A stretch of DNA of 64,000 bases, taken from the NCBI GenBank assembly GCA_028571685.1, contig CM053141.1:55860333-55924332 (forward strand). Direction: 5' to 3'. Below the pieces are notes generated by a model that saw only the letters and a list, made by a program, of their open reading frames with translations, did no database searches and was not told where the DNA came from. Both the position numbers and the translations under genes were made by a program. Shown here in pieces: positions 32,906 to 42,601 of this stretch. The DNA comes from Heterohyrax brucei. Lineage: Eukaryota > Chordata > Mammalia > Hyracoidea > Procaviidae. How positions within the stretch are numbered: position 1 is the stretch's first letter; the number at the start of each line of letters is the position of its first letter.

Positions 32906-33545
32906 TGTCTTAGGCTGGGTTTTCTAGGGAAGCAAAACCAGTAACACGTGTAGGTATTAGGAAAGATTTATAATATATATATATAGACAGATAGATAGAT
33001 ACAAATATAGGAAACAGCTCACGTAATCACAGAAGCTGAATGTCCCAAGCTCTGGCACAAGCCTCACGTGTCCACGGAAGCTGAGGAACCCAAGGTCAGC
33101 AAGTCAGAGACCAGAGTTGCAGATCACCGGTTGTGTGGGTCAGTGGATCCCAAGCTGGCGGCGAGACGATGCAACAGAGGCTGGAGGTCGGTGGGTCCCA
33201 AGCTGGTGGCGAGGCGAAGTGACAGAGGCTGGAGAACCCAAGATCGGCAGGTCAGGGAGCAGGACTGAGCAGAGGCTGGCGAGCGCAGGATTGGCAGGTC
33301 AGGGAGCAGGACTCTCACGTGCCGACTGTAAGGACTGATGAGCCCAACAGCCGCTAGCTCAAGTCCCCGAACCAGACGCTGGAACAAGAGAGCAGCAGCT
33401 CCTGGTCACGTGAGCGATCAGCAGCTGTAGTCCAGGGTCACGAGATGAGAGCCGAGGGGCAGGGAGCCACCACAAACCCCGCCCTGCCACTTAATACAGC
33501 AGCCAAATAGGTAGTAGCCAAGTTGACATAATCCTGACCACCACA
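32906..33545 (-). mobile_element. CpG-rich solo LTR with exact 5-bp target duplication
   Basis: The 640-bp element begins TGTCTTAGGCTGGGTTTTCT and ends ATCCTGACCACCACA. GAAGG flanks it at 32901-32905 and 33546-33550, and L1 text joins across it. On the minus strand the polyadenylation zone lies at the complement of the TATATATATATA run, so the LTR is minus. The middle (33065-33480) is GC- and CpG-rich, with four CACGTG sites and internal tandem repeats. Family not named; related in layout to the element at 63763. Confidence 0.88.
33065..33412. promoter_or_regulatory. CACGTG E-box cluster in the LTR
   Basis: CACGTG occurs at 33065-33070, 33316-33321 and 33407-33412, plus 32945-32950 just outside this span. 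CACGTG is the core for bHLH-zip factors such as USF and MYC/MAX. The one at 33407 sits in GGTCACGTGAG, close to the CLEAR/TFEB consensus GTCACGTGAC. Function is inferred only. Confidence 0.5.
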
Positions 33546-36024
33546 GAAGGAAACCAGTGATCATAGCACAAAAACTATGATATCACCACACTAAACAGAG
33601 GGACATATTACAGTAGTTATAATCCTTTCAGATGGAGAGGAAATTAAAAAGATATGCAGAGGTTAAAGTCTGATTTAAACTTAGACTATTTAGGAGTATT
33701 ATAGGAGTAGCCACTAAGCAAAATAACAGTGTGACACATCAAAACAAGAAGCATAATACAGGAGTCTCAACAAACATGAAACCAACATTGGAAAAGAAGA
33801 AATGTCAATCCATAAAGAAGAATGACCCAGAACAGAATATTAAGAAAAACATAGAAAATATCAACAACACAAAAATAAATGCATCAAAATGACAGCAGTA
33901 AACACATATCTAGCAGTAATTATGCTGAATGTAAACGGACTGACCATTCCAATAAAGACACAGCGAGTGACATTGTGGATCAAAAACCATGACCCATCTA
34001 TATGTTGCTTACAAGAAGCACACCTAAGAGTCAAAGATATGAACAAACTGGAAAAGATGGAACATACAAAGAAGAGCAGGAGTGGCAAAACTAATCTCAG
34101 ATAAAATAGACTTTAGTGTGAGATCCACTATCATGGACAAGGATGGTCACTATTTATTGCTGAAAGATTCAACAAATAAACAGGACATAACAATATTAAA
34201 TATTTATGCATCCAATACCAGAACATTAAAATACATCCAACAAACATTGACAACATTAAAAAATTGGACAGATCACTCCACAATAATAGTTGGAGACTTC
34301 TACATTCCACTTTCAGTAATGGACAGATCATTCAGAAAAAGCTCAGTAAAGATACAGAAGATCTTATTGTGACAATTAACCAATTAGACTTCACTGACAT
34401 ATACAGGACTTTTTACCCATCAACAGATAAGTACACCTTCCCCTCCAATGTACATGGAACATTTTTCCAGAATAGACCATGTAGCAAGTCTCAACAAAAT
34501 CCAAACCACTGAATTATCGTAAAGCATCTCCTCAGACCACAAAGCCATAAAAGTTGAAATCAATAGCAGAAAAAAACAGGTAGAAATTCAAATTCATGGA
34601 AACTGACCAACACCTTGCTCAAAAATCTATGAGTTATAGAAGAAATCAGGATGAAATAAAGAAATTTATGAAATCATATGAATGAAAACACATTCTACCA
34701 GAACGTATGGGATGCAGCAAAAGTGGTGCTTAGAGGTCAGTTTATCTCTATAAATGCACATAGCTGGAAGGAAGGATCCAAGCCAAAGAATTAACCTTAC
34801 AGCTGGAACAAGTAGAAAGACAGCAACAGAGGAAACTCTCTGGTGTCAGAAGAAAACAGATAATAAAGATTAGAGTGGAACTAAATGAATTAGAGAATAG
34901 AAGAACAATTGAAAAAATTAACAAAACCAAAAGCTTGTTCTTTGAAAAGGTGAACAAAGCTGATAAACCAGTGGCTAAATTTACAAAAGAAAAACAGGAG
35001 AGGAAACAAATAACCTGAATAACAAATGAGATGGGAGCTGTCACAACAGATCCAACTGAAATCAAAAGTATTATAACAGAATACTATGAAAGACTGTACT
35101 CTAACAGATTTGAAAACCTAGAAGAAATGGACAGATTTCTAGATTCGTATCACCTACTAAAATTATCACAAGGAGAAACAGAACAACTTAATAAACCCAT
35201 CACAAAGGAAGAGATTGAAAAAGTCATTGGAAAACTACCAACCAAAAAAAGTGCTGACCCAGATGGCTTCACTGGAGAATTCTACAAAACGTTTAGAGAA
35301 GAGTTAACTCCAACACCACTGAGGCTATTTCACACCATAGGAAGGGGTGGAATATTTCCAAATTCATTCTGTGAAGCCAGCATAGCCTTGATACCAAAGC
35401 TAGGGAAAGAGCCCACACAAAAAAAGAAAATCACAGACCAATATCACTCATGAACCTAGATGCAAAAATCTTCAACAAAATCTTAGCTGATAGACTTCAA
35501 CAAAATATCAAAACAATAATTCATCATGATCAAGTTGGATTCACACCAGGGATGCAAGACTCGCTCAATTAGAGAAACAATTAATGTAGTCAACCACATA
35601 AACAGTACAAAGAATAAGAATCACCTGATTTTGTCAACTGGTACAGAAAAGGCATTTGACAAAGTCCAACACCAATTCATGTGAAAAACTCTCAGCAAAA
35701 TAATAACAGGGGGGAAATTCCTCAATGCAATAAGGGCATCTACGCAAAGTTAACTGTCTAAATCATTCTGAATGGATAGAGACTGAAAGAAGTCCCCTTG
35801 AGAAATGGAACTAGAAAAGCATGTCCAGTCTCACCACTTCTTTCAACATTGTAATTAGGTTCTAGCCAGAGCAATTAAACAAGAGAAAGAAATAAAGGGC
35901 ATCTGCATAGGCAAAAAAGAAGTAAAAATCTTCCTATTTGCAGATGATATGATTGTATATGCAGAGAATCCTAAAGAATCCAAAAGTAAAGTACTGGAAC
36001 TAATAGAAGAGTTCAGCAAAGTAT

Positions 36025-36112
36025 CAGGTATTATTATAAATTATAATAATTATTATATATAATATATTACATATTATTATAATTACAATTAGTACTTCAA
36101 AGTATTAATTGT
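36025..36112. repeat. A/T-rich (TTATAA)n block in L1 ORF2
   Basis: TATTATAAATTATAATAATT and neighbours lie where L1 homology jumps from KVSG (about 36028) to the [24 protein letters not shown] (about 36135). The block marks a deletion filled or flanked by simple sequence. Confidence 0.75.
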
Positions 36113-36615
36113 TTAATTGTTCACCACAGTTGTCAAAACAGCCTGGTATTGGTACATAAAGAGACATATAGACCAATGGAACAGAGCTGAGACCCCAGAG
36201 ATGCCACCATTCTCTTATGAATAGTTGATATTTGACAAAGGCCATAGGATTGTGAATTGGGAAAAAAGCAACTTCTTTAACAGATAGTGCTGGCACAATT
36301 GGCTATCCATCTGCAAAAAACTGAAACAAGATCCATATCTCACATCTCACACAAAAAATAACTGAAAATGGATCAAAGACCTACATGTCAAGCCTAAAAT
36401 GATAAAGATCATGCAAGAAAAAAATTGGGTCAACAATGGAAGTTCTAATACATAGCTTAGACTTCAAAATCTGACAAAGCATAATCAACAGAAAATAAAT
36501 ACGTGGGAACTAGTAAGAATCAAACACTTTTGCTCATCCAAAGACTTTATCAAAAAAGTTAAAAGACTACCTATGGAATGGGAAAAAGTATTTGGCAATT
36601 ACGTGTTGGACTCAC

Positions 36616-37142
36616 TGTTTTAGTTAGCTAGGGCTGCTCTAACAGAAATACTACAGAGTGGATGGCTTTAAGAAAAAGTTTATTTTTACACAGTCTGGTA
36701 GGGTAGAAGCCCAAAGTCAGGATGTTTGCTCCAGGGGAAGGCTTTCCCCTTTGTCAGCTCTTGAGAAATGTCTGGTATTTTATCAGTCTTTGTGCAGGGA
36801 GCACCTTGGCGCAGAAACCTCAGATCTGAAGGTCATGCTCTTCTCCTGGTGCTGTTTTCTTGATGATGTGAGGTTCCCAATTCTCTGCTGGCTTCTATCT
36901 CCTTTTATCTCTTGTAGGACGAAAGGATTAAGAGTGGGGCAAGCCATACTCCAGGGAAACTCCCTTTACAGTGTAGCAGGGAAGTGATCCTGTGAAGGGA
37001 TTTATAGTCCCACCCTAATTCTTTAACATATAGCATAGGAAAATCAGAAAATGGAGGACAATCACAAAATATTGGGAATCGTGGCCCTGCCACATGGCTA
37101 CACATATTTTGGGGGGGTGGGGACACAATTCAATCCATGACA
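36616..37142 (-). mobile_element. MLT1-like MaLR solo LTR inside L1 ORF2
   Basis: Starts TGTTTTAGTTAGCTAGGGCT and ends CAATTCAATCCATGACA, with internal text closely matching 27341-27866 and 54960-55485. L1 ORF2 sequence flanks both sides. A target duplication is not visible (CTCAC versus CCAAT), so the ends have mutated or a deletion occurred. Confidence 0.85.
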
Positions 37143-38778
37143 CCAATGTCTAATCTCCATAATCTATAAGGTACTGCAAACTATCAACAGGAAAAAGGTA
37201 AATAACCCAATAGGTGAGGGAGATGAGAGAACACTTCACTGAAAGGACATCTAGGTAGCCAAAAGACACATGGTGAAATGTCACGATCATTAGCTATTAG
37301 AGAAATCCAAATCAAAATTACGATGAGATACCATCTCATCCCAACAAGGTTAGCCATGATTCAAAAAACACAAAACAACAAATGGTGGAGAGGCTGTGGA
37401 GAGATGGGAACTCTTCTACACTGCTGATGGGAATGCAAAATGGTACATCCTCTTTGGAAAGCAATCTGGTGCTTCCTTAAAATGCCAGAAACAGATATAC
37501 CATTTGATTCAGTAATCCCACCCCTACAGAAACAAAGGCTGTCACATGAATGGACACATGCATACAAATGTTTATGACAGCACAGTCCACAATAGTAAAA
37601 AGATGGAATCAACCTAGATGCCCATCAAAAGATGAATGGAGAAACAAACTGTGGTACGTATACTCAATGGAACACTATGTAACGATAAAGAACAATGATG
37701 ATTTCAGGAAGCCTCTCATAACCTGGTTTCAATTGGAAGACATGCTGAGTGAAATCAATCAACAGCAAAAGGACAAATATTGTATGAGACCCCCTACTAT
37801 AAGGACTTAAAAATAGACTTATGTACAGAAGAAAAGACTCTTGATGGCTATAAGGGCAAGGATGGTGGGCAAGGGTTTGTCATAGGTTAGATAGTTGACA
37901 GAAATTTGGTTAGATGAAAGCAGTGATAGTACACGATAGAAAGTAGATCAACTTAACTGGACTTGACCATAAAATGAAAGCTCTTCAAATCTCAACCCAA
38001 TATTGCAAGCATAGAGTAGCAGGGGCTGGGTCTTCGGGCCATGCTCTCAGGGGACATCTAGGCCAATTGTCATAATTAGCCTATTGCTAAGAGAGTCTTC
38101 TGCACCCCATATTGGTGAGGGGTGTCTGGAGTCTTAAAAGCTAGCAAGCTGCCATCTGAGGTACACCAAATGGTCCCAACTCATCCAGAACAGATGAACA
38201 CTGAAAACGCCGAAGACACAAGGGAAAAAGAGCCCAGGAGACAGAAGGACCCGTCTAAATGGGAGACTGTATCAACATGTGACCAGAAGAACCATATGGT
38301 GACCAGCCACCACCAAAGAGCCATGATGGGGCACACAGTATTGAGTCCCTGTGGCAACACGAGAAAAAGAGGGGTGCAGCTCAAGAACTCTATTAAACAG
38401 CACAATTGGTGGTCTGACAGCCGTGGGATCCCCTGGGAGCATGGCCCCTAGACCTGCTGCTGTCCCTGTCTAGCAAACACTACTGAGGTCAACTGTTTGG
38501 ACAAAAATACTAGACTCGAGGACACAACGCGCCTATATGATGTGCGTGCTTACTGGTTCCATCCATTTACAGGAGGCCGTCCTACTGGCCTCTCTAGATG
38601 GGGGAGAAGAGAGTGGAAAGGAGGGGGCAGGAGCTTGTTAAGGGGATACAACAAGTATAAAATGAAAAGAAGAAGTGTGCAGTCACAGGGCAAGGAGAGC
38701 AGAGGAGCTGACAGGTGAGCATGCAAAATTGATTTCAGTTGTATACCTTCACTTAATCACAGTAAAAAAAATTTCTCA

Positions 38779-39632
38779 AAACTCTCTAATGCCAAGCTAA
38801 GTTATAATCACAAGGTTGAAATATTGAACTAGAATACAAAATTATTGACTTATCACAAGAAATAAATGTTACAGAGATCTTCTTGCCCTATAAACAGATC
38901 TACCCAAGAGGTCAGTCCAACTACAGACAATACCACACAAATGAAGACTCATCCTACCCCAAATGGCATTACTGAAGCAACTAGTGGACCCACTCCAAAG
39001 CCTGGCACAATCCAAAGCAGTGTTCTTGGAATAGGTACGCTGAGTTCTGAGCCCCATAATCAGATCAGTGTTACTTTCGTTGGCTTTCCATGTCACTATT
39101 TACAACTGATGTCGTTTAGTAAAAGGGCCCCTTTGCTCCTCCATGTCACAGTTGTGATGCTGTGCTCACAGGCCCTGAAATGCAGACTGCTATTAGGGCA
39201 GAGGCAGAAAGATCCTTTCTTGGCCTTAGTGAGTCTTCTTTTTCTTTGGTATATTATGAATTTTATATAAGCCATTAAGTGCAAATATCCAAAGAAAAAC
39301 TGTGCTTTTTCACCAGAAGTCAACAGAGCCAGCAAGTGTGTTTGTGTTGACATCAGAAATCTTCATTTTTGCCATTCAGTGTAATTCAGTCAATTCCTGC
39401 TTACAGTAAAGTCCCTTTTATACAAGAACATTGTCATTTTCTAGTTCAGCCCTTTTTCTTTCTTTTCTCCCAGGCTTGGAATGAAGCTGTTAGATGGTGC
39501 AGAATGGGGGTAGGGAGAGGGGTTAATAATGTTCTTCATCAGTCTGTCTATCCTCGGGATAATCTGTCCTCTCGGCTTAGCCTGGTTATCTGTTTCTCCA
39601 GGCATTTTGGAACTGACTGAGGTGATCCAGAC
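38779..39632. other. Unique sequence with a possible exon-like frame
   Basis: The plus-strand frame 38866-39270 (134 codons) includes a Ser/Thr/Pro-rich stretch STQEVSPTTDNTTQMK and NGITEATSGPTPKPG. It is flanked by TTACAG at 38870-38875 and GTACGC after 39033. No family is recognised. It may be chance. Confidence 0.35.
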
Positions 39633-39980
39633 CTGTCTCAGTAATTTAGTGCTGCTATAACAGAAATACTACAAATGGATGACTTTAATGTGTAGAAGTT
39701 TACTTCCTCCGCATCAGTTAGGATAAAAAGCACTTCTCTTCACAGAAACCCTTAGTCCAAAGGATACACTCTGCTCCAAGTACTGCTTTCTTGGTGGTAT
39801 GAGGTCCTGTGTCTCTACTCCCACCCTGTTTTATCTCAAGAGATTGTGTCAAGACACAATCCAAACTTGGCTACCTATTAATACAACTGACGCCTCATTA
39901 ACATCATAGAAGCAGGATTTACAACATACAGGAAAATCACACAGTACCAGTAATCATGGCCCAGCCAAACTAATACATAA
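39633..39980 (-). mobile_element. MLT1-like MaLR LTR, internally shortened
   Basis: TGTCTCAGTAATTTAGTGCT, TTCTTGGTGGTATGAGGTCC and GGAAAATCACACAGTACCAG match the minus-strand LTR copies. Its right end is missing. Confidence 0.75.
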
Positions 39981-40181
39981 TCTTAACTATCACCAGATGC
40001 CCATCAGCCAACTCAAGTTCTGCCGGTCTCTAACACCTGTCTTCCACCTAGTGCTTGTCTTTAACTGCGCAGCCGCTAACCTCTGTCATGGACTTTTTCA
40101 CCCTTTGCCCAACAATCAATTCCCTTGAGGCCTTTGAATTTCAACTTCCACCTTCTTTTTCTACTGTACTCTAATGCATTA
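39981..40181. other. Short unique stretch
   Basis: Nothing recognised between the MaLR and the polypurine tract. Confidence 0.3.
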
Positions 40182-40325
40182 AAAAGGCAGGGAGAAAGGG
40201 GGAGAGAGGGAGGGAGACAGGGAGGAAGAAAAGAGAGGGAAAGAAGAAAGGGAAGGGGAGGGGAGGGGAAGGAAGGAGAGAGAAAAGGAGAGGAAAGGAA
40301 AGCTGGAGGGAGGAGAGGAGGAAGG
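40182..40325. repeat. Polypurine (G/A) tract
   Basis: About 144 bp almost entirely G and A on the plus strand (GGGGAGGGGAGGGGAAGGAA and similar), immediately before a minus-strand AfroSINE. It has the composition of triplex-forming mirror repeats. Confidence 0.85.
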
Positions 40326-40520
40326 AACTCACTGTCCAGGAGTTAATTCTGACTCACAGTGACCCTATAGGGCAGGGTAGAACTGCTCCTTAATGTTTCC
40401 AAGGCTCTAATCTTTATGAGGGCAGACTGCTACATCTTTCTCCCACAGAGTGGCTGCCGGATTCAAACAGCCAACCTTTTGTTTCACACTGACTGCTTAA
40501 CCACTGTGCCACCATGGCTC
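40326..40520 (-). repeat. AfroSINE, longer variant
   Basis: Tail complement GAGTTAATTCTGACTCACAG; body with TTTATGAGGGCAGACTGCTA and CTTTCTCCCACAGAGTGGCT; head complement CACTGTGCCACCATGGC. Complete, with the middle block of the long form. Confidence 0.9.
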
Positions 40521-41694
40521 TTTCTTTAATACATAGGAACCTGTTAAATCACCACCAGGACCCATGAAAAGCCAAGGAGACTTAGGATGAAAGTGGGGCT
40601 ATCTCAGCCCCTAGTCCTATCTAGACCAGGCCTACTGACATTTCTCCCAAGTGGATTAGGCAGCTGCCCCAGGATGGCATGGCACTGTGTAAGCCTCTCT
40701 TCCCTTAGACTTTACTGGAAGTGGCATACAAGATTTATCAGTTATGATACTTAGATGTTTCTATTATCCACCCAGAGGCACCCTGGATGCAGGGCCAGAT
40801 TACCCAATAAGCAAGATATGTGTGGGTCTAGTTGTGCCTTCCCAACAATCTGCAGTGCACAGCTTAACCTCTTCCTCATCCTATCAAAGATATGGTGAAA
40901 TCCACAGATCAGCAAGAAAATACAACTAAACGACTGCATACCTTGCTGGCACACACTGTCTTGCTCGTTAATGCACTCCTGCCCAGAAGAAACACCTGGC
41001 GACATACTTCCAGAAAACCTGCCTTGGAAAGCCATAGTTCTACTCTGACAAACATAGGTTTTCCACGAATCTGAATCAACGCTAATGGCAACTGGTATTT
41101 CTACTATTACCCCTAGGGTTTTATACTGGGTGTGCTGGACCAGGCAGGTGACGGAAAGCAGGACCCAACACCAGCATCTAAACATTCTTTCCTCTTTCCA
41201 TCCTCTTCTTACTCCTTCATCTGCTCTTGTCTTCTCTTTGTATAGACCAGCTCAGTGTACATTCGTCCCTATTCTAAGTTTAATGTACAAACTCCACGTG
41301 ATCAGTTCTCTACCCTTGCACATGCTAAAAAAAAAGCTAGATTTTGAAATTTCAGCGAAGAATACTCTCATTTACAGTGACAACTGATGTGTGACCCTGA
41401 AACAAGTTTCAATAGCTGGAGGTATATACAGCAACTTAGGTGTATGAAGAGAATATCTGTAACCACCAAGTTTCTTTCCATTGGTGATACAAATCTTAAA
41501 CAGAGTGAAGTCAATTTAAACAAAATTCTTCAGAAAGCATGAGAAGAATATTTCCCCATGAATAAAGTTTCTGTGCTGCAGCATATCAACATACAGCGTA
41601 AAGCCACTGGGTGACCAACCAATATAGGGGCCACTTCTCCGTTAACCCTCTGCACGGCTCTCCCACTGGCCACAAGTAGAAAGCTGGGAAGATC
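40521..41694. other. Unique sequence with a possible SINE tail
   Basis: At about 41020-41090, CATAGTTCTACTCTGACAAA then GAATCTGAATCAACGCTAAT resembles an AfroSINE 3' half (plus). The rest is not recognised. Confidence 0.35.
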
Positions 41695-41775
41695 GAGGCC
41701 ACAGCAGCCACCGGACACCACGAAGCCATAGCAGCCACTGGGCAAGGCGAGGCTACAGCAGCCACTGCACAAGAT
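41695..41775. repeat. 27-bp minisatellite, three units
   Basis: Units begin at 41695, 41722 and 41749 with GAGGCCACAGCAGCCAC, GAAGCCATAGCAGCCAC and GAGGCTACAGCAGCCAC. The period is exactly 27, so the array stays in frame. The minus-strand frame 41530-41772 runs through it with a Gly/Cys-rich repeat. Confidence 0.85.
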
Positions 41776-42332
41776 GAGACATCATCCTGTTACTGAATAT
41801 TGTGATTTTAGGAGCCTCAGACACCTCTTGGTTTTTAGGGCTCAAGTTTTCCTCAAAAGATCTCTATATTCTGAAAATCAGAGCTTGAATTTATCAGTGC
41901 TCACCTCATAGAGTTCAGGGCAAGAGACAACTTTACTAGAGGACTCAATCATCTGGTCTCTGTGGTTGGAAGGTGGGTATCCCAGAAAGAGCCCATCCAC
42001 CACTGAAATGATTCAGCTGGCTCCCTGCACTTTGAGTCCTTGCACACTTGGCAATCTTCTGAAACAAAGGTGGCTTTTCTGTGTTTATTTTTTTGGATGT
42101 AAGGAACAAAATATTTACAGAAACTGGCTTCAACAACAAAGGGCATAATTCTATCAAAGGAGTAACAGTCTGAGGTATGCAGGTTCAGGAATGGCTGATT
42201 TAGTGGCCAATAATGCAATCAAGAATAGGATTCTTTCCATAATTTGCTGACATCCTCAGGGTGTTGGCTGTGGGATTCTAGCCTGTCTCCTTATCATTAA
42301 AAAGTGGTGACTACAGCTCTAACCTCCTTAAA
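41776..42332. other. Unique sequence
   Basis: No element recognised. Overlapping open frames of up to 89 codons only. Confidence 0.35.
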
Positions 42333-42549
42333 TGGTTGAATACCAGAAAGATGTTTACCTATATTTTATTGACTATACAAAGACGTTCAACTGTGTGGAT
42401 CATACAAATTATGGATAACATTGAGAATGGGAATTCCAGAACTCTTAATTGTATTCATGAGGAAACTGTACGTAGATCAAGAGACAGGCATGTGTTTATG
42501 GGATTCTATATGGCAAGTTGACTTGAACTGTAAACTTTCATTTAACCAC

Positions 42550-42550
<1 letters not shown>
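42333..42550 (+). repeat. RTE ORF fragment joined to a LINE 3' end
   Basis: AGAAAGATGTTTACCTATAT, GACTATACAAAGACGTTCAA and CATGAGGAAACTGTACGTAG match the RTE reverse transcriptase text at 23185-23320 (to about 42492). A following piece, CTGTAAACTTTCATTTAACC, looks like a LINE 3' terminus. Confidence 0.7.

Positions 42551-42598
<48 letters not shown>
42551..42598. repeat. (GT)n microsatellite
   Basis: About 24 uninterrupted GT units. Confidence 0.97.

Positions 42599-42601
<3 letters not shown>

Larger units (their letters stand above)
33889..37800 (+). pseudogene. L1 ORF2 of copy 2 (endonuclease, reverse transcriptase), broken
   Basis: The endonuclease frame starts at 33889 with MTAVNTYLAVIMLNVNGLT and keeps CCLQEAH. 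A deletion follows near 34050, and the GDFN motif reads GDFY (34290). The linker and reverse transcriptase appear at 35031-35453 (EEMDRFLDSYHLLKLSQGE; KSADPDGFTGEFYKTF). The catalytic box is FADD at about 35935-35947, seen as [12 protein letters not shown]. An A/T-rich junction (36030-36120) replaces part of the reverse transcriptase C-terminal region. The MaLR at 36616-37142 splits the remainder. The C-terminal region ends near 37800. Confidence 0.88.
30396..38778 (+). mobile_element. L1 LINE, copy 2, near full length with insertions
   Basis: The 5' end GGGGGACGAGGCCAATATGG is followed by a 5' UTR of about 1 kb, ORF1, ORF2, a 3' UTR and an A-run (CAGTAAAAAAAA at about 38761). Span is about 8.4 kb because three LTRs are inserted (32078-32506, 32906-33545, 36616-37142). 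About half a kilobase of ORF2 is missing near 36030-36120. Without the insertions the element is near 6.8 kb. All reading frames are broken. Confidence 0.92.

Noticed and set aside
33065..33480. CpG-island promoter of a host gene
   Set aside because: The CpG-rich interval is entirely inside a solo LTR with a target duplication.
35031..35453. Standalone reverse-transcriptase gene
   Set aside because: It is one frame-fragment of L1 copy 2 ORF2; the catalytic FADD box lies in another segment.
36616..37142. Claiming a target duplication for this MaLR
   Set aside because: Flanks CTCAC and CCAAT do not match, unlike the copies at 27341 and 54960.
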